Below are positions 7,941 to 14,879 of a DNA stretch of 24,890 nucleotides, in pieces. Source of the stretch: CAYVZU01 sp964455935 (lineage in GTDB: Bacteria; Fibrobacterota; CAYVZU01); assembly GCA_964455935.1 (NCBI GenBank), contig CAYVZU010000054.1, forward strand, positions 1-24,890. The letters run 5' to 3'. Position 1 is the first letter of the stretch, and every line of letters begins with the position of its first letter. The notes beneath the pieces are model-generated. The model worked only from the letters and a program-made list of their open reading frames with translations, did no database searches and was not told the DNA's origin. Made by a program: the position numbers and the translations under genes.

Positions 7941-8630
7941 ATGCGATACACCAAGACTCATCATCATCCGCCTAATGGACCTTGCTCTGGCAGGCAAAAG
8001 CCGTCCATATTACTCGCTGACAACAATCAGATGGTTCTGGATGTCCTTACCCTGAGTCTGCGGGAACACGGGTATATGGTCAATGCGGTAAAGGACGGCT
8101 GGGACGTCCTGAAATCCATGTTTCATAGTGATCATGACGCAATATTACTTGACCTTAATATGCCTCGGCTGGATGGAATCACCACGGTCAAAGCTCTCCG
8201 CAAAATGGACCCACATACCTACGTCCTGATTATCAGCGGCGAAGCCAGCGAATTCAAAATTAAGCAGGCCCTGGAGAACGGCGCGAACGCGTTCTTGAAA
8301 AAGCCGTTTACTATAAGTGCATTGCTGGATCAGCTGAAGAAAATCGATTTTGCCCGAATTTCCATCGATAAGCGAGTCTTGCGAGAGGAAAAAGAGAAGC
8401 TGATGCGAAAGAGGCATGCATGGCACCGAATAGTCATCCGGCGCCTTCGCAGTCCCAAGTTCAGAAGGAATATGGCCTTCGCCGTTCTTGCATTTGCCAT
8501 AGCGTGTTTCGCGGGTTTACTGATAGCATTCTATTCGGACCGGCAGTATTCCATTCGCGATAGGGAAGATACTTATCTTAAGAAAATGGACCAATTGATT
8601 GATGCCATTCGTCAGGACTGGGGCAGGTAG
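7941..8630 (+). CDS. Membrane-anchored receiver-domain protein
   Basis: About 229 residues. A receiver occupies residues 20-138: phospho-acceptor D71 in LLDLNMPRLDG, Ser99 in IISGEAS in place of the usual Thr/Ser, and the KKPF lysine. The usual acidic pair reads ADNN (26-29), so the second acidic residue is Asn and metal binding may be weakened. A basic helical linker (145-176) leads to one transmembrane helix at about 177-198 (MAFAVLAFAIACFAGLLIAF), then 31 charged residues. The basic flank before the helix predicts a cytoplasmic receiver and an exported tail. Receivers tethered this way are uncommon. The start is ATG 7941 (AGGGG ten bases upstream); TTG 7902 is a longer option overlapping the previous stop. 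The stop lies one base before the next gene's ATG. Confidence 0.87.
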   Translation: MRYTKTHHHPPNGPCSGRQKPSILLADNNQMVLDVLTLSLREHGYMVNAVKDGWDVLKSMFHSDHDAILLDLNMPRLDGITTVKALRKMDPHTYVLIISGEASEFKIKQALENGANAFLKKPFTISALLDQLKKIDFARISIDKRVLREEKEKLMRKRHAWHRIVIRRLRSPKFRRNMAFAVLAFAIACFAGLLIAFYSDRQYSIRDREDTYLKKMDQLIDAIRQDWGR

Positions 8631-8631
8631 A

Positions 8632-10353
8632 ATGCGCAAAGCAACCGGACAGGACAATTGCTCTTCAAAACAGTCCAATCTGGCCATCCTGGGGGACCTG
8701 GTCCGCAATAAGATTGAAAAGCTTCCGAATTTCGGCATTTCCGGCAATTCCGATTCCGAAACGATCCGTTTGCAGAGGACCATTAATGGACTCAATCTTT
8801 CGCTGTTTTTTGTGGCGTTATTCGGAATGGCCCTGCTGTCTTTTTTTGGGATTGGGCCGTTTCTTCTTGTCGTCGAAATCACCGTGGCTTTAGGATATTT
8901 ATCCGGCGTATTGTCCGCGTTTTGGCATAGGGACAAGGCAGCCAGACGTCTTTTCATATATACGTTCGAGCTCAATGCTTTCGCGGTTTCATTGTTCGTA
9001 ACCGTGCAAGGATCGGGTGGACATTTCTACTCACCTTTTTCCATTGGTTTCGTAATCTTTCCTTTCCTTGCGCTGATGGCAGAGCTATCGGTGATTCTGC
9101 ACGCCTTTGTGGCGCTTTTTCTTGCGTCAGTCTTACTTCTGCCGAATTTGGTTAGCGCTTCCCAATTGCGCTGGCCTGCACCTTTTCCGGATACGGAAAA
9201 CCTTTATTTCTGCTATCTATTGTGCGTATTGCTTTTGCCGTTTGTCGGCGCCATTCTTGCAGCCACATTGGGCCGTGAAGGCAGGGCAGCGAAGAAGAAA
9301 GCGGCCCATGCCAATGAATTGCTGAGGATCAGCAATCAGGAATTGAACGTAAAGAACCGGGAAATTCTCGAATACACCCATGCCATTGTGCATGACCTGA
9401 AAAAACCCTTATCGGTGATCAGCACGACTTACCAATTAATGAATGGCGGCTTGCTTGCCGATAATCACGCAAAGCAGCGCGAGGTCATGGGCTTGGCGGG
9501 CCAGTCGCTGGAATACATGCGAACGCTTCTGGCGGATTTGGTCGAAAGCGCACGACAGGAAGCCGGTGCCAGCCCACTCAACAAAGAGCAATTCCAAATG
9601 GCCGAAGTATTTTCGCGGGTTCTGTCCAGGCTAAAACCGGAAATCGACGGCAAAGGAATTCGGATTTCGCTGGAATGCGAGGGTTCAATACGCGCCGACC
9701 CAAGAGGGGTCGAGAAGGTTTTGATGAACTTGGTGGGGAACGCGATCAGTTACACGGGTGCCAATCCCAAGCCCGAAATCGATATCCAATGCCGCATGGA
9801 AAAAGAGCGCATTCTGGTTTCGGTTAAGGATACGGGAATAGGTATTCCCCTAACATCACAAGGAACCATTTTTGAAAAATTTGGCCGGGGGTCAAATACA
9901 AAAGGCACTCAGGGAACCGGTCTTGGTCTTCATATTTCCAAATCCATTATTGAAACCCATGGTGGAGAAATATGGTTCAAGAGCCAGGAAGGCAGGGGCA
10001 CGACATTCTATTTCACACTACCCAGAGAAGAACCGGGAGGCAACGTCATGAAGAAGAATCGCTTCTACGACAAATACGAGGAATTGTCCACGTTCCTGGA
10101 AGGGCTCAAGACCATGCCTTTGCCCGATAGGGATGGACTGGTAGGTGAAATTCTGGAACTGATCAATCAAAGAAGCCCCGACCTTTTGTCGGTCGGCAAG
10201 GCTATGAGATTCCCCTTGCAGATTTGCCGCAGGCGCTGGTATGATAGAGATCCCTATCTTTGGCTTGTTTTCAATGCCATACGCTCGGCCAGCCCCGAGT
10301 TGATCCGCGAGATTACGGATTTTTTTAGAAGCCATTGGGATCAGAATCGATAA
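8632..10353 (+). CDS. Multi-pass membrane histidine kinase with C-terminal extension
   Basis: About 573 residues. After a short soluble N-terminus, roughly six hydrophobic helices lie between residues 53 and 212, with almost no periplasmic sensor domain, so it may sense within or near the membrane. A short coiled coil leads to the HisKA helix with H254 in IVHDLKKPLS. The ATPase domain has N370 (LMNLVGNAISYTG), DTGIGI (400-405), FEKFGRG and GTGLGL (428-433). The kinase fold ends near residue 464 (FYFTLP). About 100 further residues (473-573) form a helical, charged tail I do not recognise. This tail begins at an in-frame ATG with a strong ribosome site and might be made separately. The start ATG follows the previous stop by one base. 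Confidence 0.92.
   Translation: MRKATGQDNCSSKQSNLAILGDLVRNKIEKLPNFGISGNSDSETIRLQRTINGLNLSLFFVALFGMALLSFFGIGPFLLVVEITVALGYLSGVLSAFWHRDKAARRLFIYTFELNAFAVSLFVTVQGSGGHFYSPFSIGFVIFPFLALMAELSVILHAFVALFLASVLLLPNLVSASQLRWPAPFPDTENLYFCYLLCVLLLPFVGAILAATLGREGRAAKKKAAHANELLRISNQELNVKNREILEYTHAIVHDLKKPLSVISTTYQLMNGGLLADNHAKQREVMGLAGQSLEYMRTLLADLVESARQEAGASPLNKEQFQMAEVFSRVLSRLKPEIDGKGIRISLECEGSIRADPRGVEKVLMNLVGNAISYTGANPKPEIDIQCRMEKERILVSVKDTGIGIPLTSQGTIFEKFGRGSNTKGTQGTGLGLHISKSIIETHGGEIWFKSQEGRGTTFYFTLPREEPGGNVMKKNRFYDKYEELSTFLEGLKTMPLPDRDGLVGEILELINQRSPDLLSVGKAMRFPLQICRRRWYDRDPYLWLVFNAIRSASPELIREITDFFRSHWDQNR
10035..10050 (+). promoter_or_regulatory. Internal ribosome binding site and in-frame ATG within the kinase gene
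   Basis: GGGAGG at 10035-10040 stands seven bases before ATG 10048-10050. The ATG is in frame with the upstream kinase gene, at codon 473, just after the ATPase domain. It is as good a site as any real start in this operon. Initiation here would yield a separate 101-residue protein (MKKNRFYDKYEELSTFL to the stop at 10353). Seen directly: site and spacing. Inferred: that it is used. Confidence 0.5.
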
Positions 10354-10571
10354 ACCTGATACTTCCCCGAAAAAATGAACACACAGTTAGGCGGACTTTG
10401 CCATGCGTTCGCATCCGTCAACATTGAGCAACCAAAAGGGCCAAGGGCTCTCAAAGCAGAAGCCTTTCGGGAATATAATTATAGACCTCCGTCCATAGAT
10501 GCGCCCATTGGCATTTTGCTTGGGGTGGCCACATAGAGGGGCGAGCCGCCCATTCCGTTTTCGGCGCGCAA
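10354..10571. other. Gap after the signalling operon
   Basis: No gene is seen. A short hairpin GGGCG-AGC-CGCCC lies at 10539-10551, between the ends of two convergent genes, and ATGCG-TT-CGCAT lies at 10403-10414. Either could help end transcription, but neither has a proper T-run. Confidence 0.35.
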
Positions 10572-11513
10572 TTATTCCTTCTCGTCGGCCCCAATATCCC
10601 ACATATCGCTACGCGTCTGGCCATCAACATCATCACTAAAGACCGTGCTAAGATCAGCGCCCTGGTCTCTTAATGCGGAGCAGGAGCCGATGTGGGCATC
10701 TTCGGCCCCGCCCACCACGTTCATGAAATACGTGGGCGAGCCAGTCGAAGGCACCCTGTTGATGATGTTGCCTGTCGCATCTTCGGACATGCAGTTGCTG
10801 ATATTGCCTCTGCCACCTGCGCCCAGGTAGAAGCAGTTGGAACCATCTTTGGTATGACCATAGCAGTTCTTCATCTTGATCAGGCCCGCAGAAACGGCAT
10901 CAGAGACTTTGAAGGCATCAAAGCCGCTATTAATTACAGTTGTGTTGTAGCAGTTGCTGTAGTTGGATAGGCCGGAGAAGTAAATGCCAATGTGCGTTGT
11001 ATTATAGACAAGGCAGTTTGTTATGTAACAGGCGTCGGTGGCCGCGCCGGTTCCACCGGCATCCATGATGGTGATGCTTTGGCGCGTACAGCCGGAAACA
11101 AGGCATTTGTCGAGGCGGATGCCCTTTTCACCTGTCGAGTAGATGCCATAGCAGTTTAGCGTGCCCGTATTGCGCAACGATAGGCCTTCCAAGCGAAGGT
11201 AGTCGTCATCAATGTTCATGATATAGCCCCAATCACCTGGGTCCGCGACGATCCGGTAGCCCGTTCCTACAACGCCCGTGTGGCGTTGGCTTACACCGAC
11301 TTCGCTTTCCAAAGAAGGAGTAAAGATGCGCATGTAGTGCGTTACATCAGCGATGTAGCCATTGACGGCGACCTTTGTGCCATCCGAGCCGTCGGCGTAG
11401 CAGGCTAGGTTAAGAATATAATTGCCCGATACGAGGTTGGATGTGCCAAGGGAGTCGTCGGCATAAGAGATGGCGGAATTAAGCGAATTAAACTGCCGTT
11501 TGATCGAGTTCAC
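10572..11513 (-). CDS. Right-handed parallel beta-helix protein, probably missing its export signal
   Basis: Up to 313 residues, starting at GTG 11513. The sequence is built of short beta-strand coils rich in Asn, Cys, Thr and Gly (for example LDKCLVSGCTRQSITIMD, CYITNCLVYNTTHIGIYFSG, MKNCYGHTKDGSNCFY), the look of a pectate-lyase-like beta-helix. The end, FSDDVDGQTRSDMWDIGADE, matches the conserved C-terminus of many surface or secreted beta-helix proteins. Those normally begin with a signal peptide. Here the N-terminus (NSIKRQFNSLNSAISYADDSL) opens directly in the first helix coil with no signal. The upstream DNA encodes a transposase start in another frame, and the GTG overlaps its stop. 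The gene has therefore probably been truncated at its 5' end by an insertion or deletion and may not be expressed or exported. The substrate is unknown. Confidence 0.75.
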   Translation of the reverse strand: MNSIKRQFNSLNSAISYADDSLGTSNLVSGNYILNLACYADGSDGTKVAVNGYIADVTHYMRIFTPSLESEVGVSQRHTGVVGTGYRIVADPGDWGYIMNIDDDYLRLEGLSLRNTGTLNCYGIYSTGEKGIRLDKCLVSGCTRQSITIMDAGGTGAATDACYITNCLVYNTTHIGIYFSGLSNYSNCYNTTVINSGFDAFKVSDAVSAGLIKMKNCYGHTKDGSNCFYLGAGGRGNISNCMSEDATGNIINRVPSTGSPTYFMNVVGGAEDAHIGSCSALRDQGADLSTVFSDDVDGQTRSDMWDIGADEKE

Positions 11514-11638
11514 AGTTGCAGCAGGTCCAACCGCCCGATATTGCAGAGGACCCGCTGGCGGACCCTGCTGCCAACCCGCTCGTTTTCTACAATCACGAGA
11601 TATTTCTTGTAGCCGTTGGACTTTGCACGGAAGAACAG
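11510..11638 (-). pseudogene. IS1634/IS4-type transposase, N-terminal 42-codon remnant
   Basis: The peptide LFFRAKSNGYKKYLVIVEN followed by ERVGSRVRQRVLCNIGRLDLLQL matches the N-terminus of IS1634-like (IS4 superfamily) transposases, where the pattern is MFxRxKKxxxxxYLxIVENxRxxGKVRQRVLxxLGRLDxL. The frame stops (TGA 11510-11512) right after that conserved block; the catalytic DDE part is absent. AAGGAG (complement of 11644-11649) stands five bases before codon CTG at 11636-11638, exactly where the ATG should be, so the start codon appears mutated from ATG to CTG. It is a dead fragment, joined at its 3' end to the beta-helix gene. Confidence 0.75.
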
Positions 11639-11876
11639 GATGACTCCTTATGTGTCACCACAAAACATACAATACAAAAAATAATCACACAATATATTTC
11701 TACGATAAGAATGAATTTCGTGCACTACATTTTCATCTCGGATTTCTCAAATCGCCGTTTTTAGAGCAGAATCGCGCCTTTTCAGGATTTTCTCAAACCA
11801 AACTGTAGAAGATGAGTCAAAGTTGCCCCGCATAGATGCAGTGGCGGCGACTTCGTGCTGAGCATCCGCGGCTTTT
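11639..11876. other. AT-rich leader next to the transposase remnant
   Basis: No gene is seen. About 11650-11765 is notably AT-rich and lies where the left end of the IS1634-like element would be. No terminal repeat could be fixed because the other end is lost. Confidence 0.3.
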
Positions 11877-12174
11877 TCAGTGGCGGCCCGAAGCCTGAAG
11901 TCCTTCTTTGAAATGAAGCGCAACCTCAGGAAAGGCGCTACCGCCTTTGCGCCACATCTTCACGGTATCAAAGGCGAAACTCGGATCAATGGTAATCAGG
12001 TCGACCCAATCGCGCGGTATCGCGATTCGTTGTTGCGCTGGCCAGGATGAAAAAATTGTACGTTATCTCTTTGGTGGGGTCTTGCGGCGTCCCGCCGTCT
12101 TTGATCTTGTAAGATTGCGCCCATAGCGAGGAAGCAGTAACGAGAGCGAAAACTGCTGCAAGAATAGCACGCAT
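11877..12174 (-). pseudogene. Small exported protein gene with a homopolymer frameshift
   Basis: ATG 12174 has AGAGG six bases upstream and opens a clear signal peptide (MRAILAAVFALVTASSLWAQ, cleavage expected after LWA). The mature part runs SYKIKDGGTPQDPTKEITYNF, then the frame degenerates and stops at 11986. The +1 frame from the same point continues as coherent protein (RIAIPRDWVDLITIDPSF, FDTVKMWRKGGSAFP) to TGA 11877-11879. The switch falls in a run of six A on the plus strand (12050-12055, T-run in the gene). Removing one base would give a 98-residue exported protein. No family is recognised. A sequencing error in the run cannot be excluded, although nearby genes are also broken. Confidence 0.55.
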
Positions 12175-12242
12175 GTTCGGCCTCTTGATATGTTTGCTGG
12201 TTTTGGTTTCCAAATGAGTAGGGGAAACTTGGATAAATTACT

Positions 12243-12523
12243 TTGGCGAAGTCAACAACTTTGTGCGGTGGTCATGCAACGGCGGCTGTGCTGGTTTTTG
12301 TTTTTTTGTTGGCCACTGCAACGGCCAACACCGGCTTTACGAAAATCCAGGACAACGGCCCGGACACAAATCGGGCGGTTATCGTCTATATCGCCGAGGG
12401 CTTTACCGAGACGAAGCAGGTGGCTTTAATGCAGTGGTGGATTCGGTCAACCAGAAGTTCTTCGAGTTCGAACCGTTCCGTACATACAAGAAAACCTTTC
12501 ATCGTATGGCTGCCTATCTTTAG
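12243..12523 (+). pseudogene. M64-like peptidase N-terminal fragment, frameshifted and truncated
   Basis: The start, probably TTG 12243 with no good ribosome site, leads into a signal-like hydrophobic segment (AAVLVFVFLLATATA). The mature sequence then resembles the N-terminal part of the M64 (IgA peptidase) family: KIQDNGPDTNRAVIVYIAEG, then FTET. At about 12413 the frame shifts, and the next frame continues the family pattern (GGFNAVVDSVNQKFFEFEPFRTY). Restoring one G after ACG would rejoin the two. The frame ends at TAG 12521-12523 after MAAYL, long before any zinc-binding HExxH motif, so no catalytic domain exists. The cut lies two bases before the transposase remnant that follows, which suggests that element made the break. 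M64 assignment is by motif memory and moderate in certainty. Confidence 0.6.
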
Positions 12524-12525
12524 GC

Positions 12526-12684
12526 ATGCCACGAAAAGCGCGAATCTTTGTCCCCGGCTGTTTCTATCACGTGATGGCCCGCGGGACAGAAGGTCGTGAC
12601 ATCTTCCGCGACGACGAAGATCGTGCGAGATTCCTCGAAATTCTTGGGCAGAATCTCAGAAGATCGGACACCTCCAGCGAATGA
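12526..12684 (+). pseudogene. REP-associated tyrosine (Y1/IS200-like) transposase, N-terminal remnant
   Basis: The 52 codons begin MPRKARIFVPGCFYHVMARG and continue EGRDIFRDDEDRARFLEIL, the conserved start of REP-associated tyrosine transposases. The reading ends abruptly (RRSDTSSE, TGA 12682-12684). In full-length relatives the HUH motif and the catalytic Tyr follow further on, and both are missing. A REP-like palindrome lies 50 bases downstream, the usual partner of this enzyme class. It is a non-functional relic. Confidence 0.8.
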
Positions 12685-12733
12685 AATACAACCTTTTCTT
12701 GGTGTCCACCAAATCAGGGAAGGGTCACAAACA

Positions 12734-12812
12734 CCCTCACCTTAATCCTCTCCCATCGAAGGGAGAGGAAAAAGTCCTCTCGCCACTCGGTGGGAGAGGG
12801 TCAGGGTGAGGG
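12734..12812. repeat. REP-like palindrome
   Basis: Two 21-base arms, 12734-12754 (CCCTCACC...CCTCTCCC) and 12792-12812 (GGGAGAGGG...GGTGAGGG), are complementary at 18 of 21 positions. Inside is a second hairpin, CCTCTCCC (12747-12754), loop ATCGAA, GGGAGAGG (12761-12768). This CCCTCACC/GGTGAGGG type is a widespread intergenic repeat in several proteobacteria and other phyla. It lies between the Y1 transposase relic and the methyltransferase gene. The rest of 12685-12954 holds no gene. Confidence 0.8.
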
Positions 12813-12954
12813 AGGTTGCCCATCCCGATCGGAATGATTTGCAGGACAAAGATCCCAAAAATCCTGTTATCCTGTCCAAATTGTTTTCCGGCTCTGCCGG
12901 CCTCGCGCATGCACCCCCGGGCGCCTTCGGGCTGCGGCATAGTATTTTTTGATC

Positions 12955-14013
12955 ATGCCTGCCTATGTCTCCACCTTCATCTCCGGACTTGGGAAACCGG
13001 TCGAACAATTGTTGCGCGAACAGGTTGGGGATGTGCGGATCAGGCGGGTGCTGGATGGACTGATCGAGTATGAGACAAATGCAGGGCCGGCATTGCTTGG
13101 CAGGCTCCGCTTCGTAAATAATACCTTCGCGATTTTGCGCTCTCTGCAAGACTCGGCCAAGGTGCGCAATCCCCTGGGGCGCCTGCTTTGTGCAGCCGTG
13201 GAGATGGCAGACCTGGAAACGGCGGCGGGACCGCTTCTGCCGGCCGGAAAGCACGGTTTTCGGGTCTTTCTCTCCGAGGAAAATCAGCTGGTATCCGGCG
13301 ACCGCAACGAGTTGCGGGCCCTGGAAAAACGAATAGAACAGATCCCGGGCAAAAGCCTGACCCCCACCTCGCACAATCCCCAGGTCGAATTCTGGCTGCT
13401 GCACCGGCGCGAAGGCGTGGGGTACTTTTTATTGCGACTGACCTTGCCGGCCCAGGCCAAGCCGCATGCCGGGGAACTCCGTCCGGAGCTGGCCCATATT
13501 CTTTGCTGGCTGTCGCAACCGCAAGCCCAGGATATTTTTCTGGATCCGTTCTCCGGTTATGGCGCCATTCCGGTGGAGCGCGCGCGCTCGTTCCCCTGCC
13601 GCATGGTTTTTGCCGGTGATCGCGACCCGGACTGCCGCGATTACCTGCGCAAACGGCTAAACTCCAAAAAGCTGAAAAAGCTGGTTATCCCAAAAACTCT
13701 GGATGCCCTGGACATGAAAGGCTTCGAAGATGGGTTCATTGATAGAATTGTCACGGATCCTCCCTGGGGATTTCACGAGGAAATTGGCGATGTCCGCCGG
13801 TTTTACTCCGCCATGCTCAAGGAGTTTTACCGCGTCTTGAAGGCCGGGGGCATCATTGTCCTGCTGACCGCCCGGAAATCCGAATTCGAGCAGTCCCTTT
13901 CGACGGCCGGGAACTGCTTTGGGCTCGCCGAGAAGCACGACATCCTTGTCTCGGGGCAGAAAGCGGCGATTTACAAAATCCGCAAACCGGCATTAGGCGA
14001 GAAGACGCCATGA
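12955..14013 (+). CDS. THUMP/UPF0020-type RNA methyltransferase
   Basis: About 352 residues of a class I SAM-dependent methyltransferase of the UPF0020 (Trm14/RlmL-like) kind. The N-terminal 165 residues resemble the ferredoxin-like/THUMP RNA-binding part. The catalytic half starts with ELRPELAHILC, then motif I FLDPFSGYGAIPVE (about 195-208), an acidic AGDRDPDC loop, and motif IV TDPPWG (267-272), the (D/N)PPW/Y/F signature of enzymes that methylate exocyclic amino groups of RNA bases (commonly m2G). Substrate, tRNA or rRNA, cannot be told from sequence. The stop overlaps the RsmA start as ATGA, so translation is coupled. ATG 12955 lacks a clear ribosome site; TTG 12949 is two codons upstream. 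Confidence 0.85.
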   Translation: MPAYVSTFISGLGKPVEQLLREQVGDVRIRRVLDGLIEYETNAGPALLGRLRFVNNTFAILRSLQDSAKVRNPLGRLLCAAVEMADLETAAGPLLPAGKHGFRVFLSEENQLVSGDRNELRALEKRIEQIPGKSLTPTSHNPQVEFWLLHRREGVGYFLLRLTLPAQAKPHAGELRPELAHILCWLSQPQAQDIFLDPFSGYGAIPVERARSFPCRMVFAGDRDPDCRDYLRKRLNSKKLKKLVIPKTLDALDMKGFEDGFIDRIVTDPPWGFHEEIGDVRRFYSAMLKEFYRVLKAGGIIVLLTARKSEFEQSLSTAGNCFGLAEKHDILVSGQKAAIYKIRKPALGEKTP

Positions 14014-14879
14014 GCAGCCCCGCTGACCTTCTGCGCAAATACGGTATCCGGCCGCGCAAAGACTACGGACAGCATTTTCTCAGCGATCCTGCAATTCTTC
14101 GCCGGGAAGTGACTTATGCCAACATCACGGCAGAGGATATTGTGCTTGAAATCGGACCCGGCCTTGGGAATCTTACAGCCATTCTGGCCGCCAAAGCAAA
14201 GCAGGTATATGCCATTGAGCGGGACCGGGCACTGAAACCTGTTCTAGGCGAACTGACAGCGGCACACAGTAACCTGCGAATCATCTGGGGCGACGCACTG
14301 AGCGTGCCTCTTCCGCATTTCACGAAGATCGTCGCCAATCTGCCCTACCGTGTGGCGCTTCCCCTTACATTTCGTCTGCTTGAATCGGATTTCGAAACGG
14401 GCGTGTTGATTCTTCAACAGAGCCAGGCCGAGAAGCTGTGCGCCCACCCCGGCAAGCCCGGATACGGACGGATCAGTGTCCAGGTTCAGCGGGTGGCTAA
14501 CCTGAAATACCTTGAAGTCATACGGCAAAGGAGCTTCACCCCTCCCCCGCTGGTCGAAAGCGCCATGGTCCGCGTGAGCAGAATTCCACCAAAATTCCCG
14601 GTTGGCTCTGAGGACTATTTCCGGCGTTTGTTGGATTTTCTTTTTCTGGAGCGGACAGCAACATTGAAGGCGCGCCTGCTTAAACTGGCCAAGATGGGAG
14701 ATCAGAACAAGCCTGTTGGGGAATCCTTATCCATGCTCGCCGATTTGCGCGAGAAGGAAATCACCCGAATCACGCCGGATGCGTTTGGCCGCATTGCCGC
14801 GGTCCTCAATGACAAGACAATCCAAATCCCAAGCCTGTCCAACGAGCAAAAGAGACGCGGCCCAAAGCCCCGACCCTAG
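14010..14879 (+). CDS. rsmA: 16S rRNA (adenine-N6,N6)-dimethyltransferase RsmA/KsgA
   Basis: At 289 residues it is close to the usual 260-290. RsmA dimethylates two adjacent adenines in the loop of 16S helix 45 late in 30S assembly. Motifs: YGQHFLSDP (19-27) before the SAM pocket, motif I LEIGPGLGNLT (46-56), acidic E70 in AIERD, GDAL, then motif IV NLPY (110-113). After NLPY most bacterial enzymes have N-I-S/T; here it is R-V-A, an unusual change next to the catalytic loop. The segment GKPGYGRISVQVQ and the SFTPPPLVES turn are family hallmarks. It overlaps the methyltransferase upstream by four bases. Its TAG shares the CTAG at 14876-14879 with the stop of the convergent DTW gene, so the two transcripts meet tail to tail with no space for a conventional terminator. 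Confidence 0.93.
   Translation: MSSPADLLRKYGIRPRKDYGQHFLSDPAILRREVTYANITAEDIVLEIGPGLGNLTAILAAKAKQVYAIERDRALKPVLGELTAAHSNLRIIWGDALSVPLPHFTKIVANLPYRVALPLTFRLLESDFETGVLILQQSQAEKLCAHPGKPGYGRISVQVQRVANLKYLEVIRQRSFTPPPLVESAMVRVSRIPPKFPVGSEDYFRRLLDFLFLERTATLKARLLKLAKMGDQNKPVGESLSMLADLREKEITRITPDAFGRIAAVLNDKTIQIPSLSNEQKRRGPKPRP

Noticed and set aside
12734..12812. CRISPR array or rho-independent terminator
   Set aside because: The arms are inverted, not direct repeats with spacers, and there is no T-run; a REP-like palindrome fits better.
12742..13404. Minus-strand frame of 220 codons opposite the methyltransferase
   Set aside because: It reads through the REP-like palindrome and opposite conserved methyltransferase residues; no family is visible.
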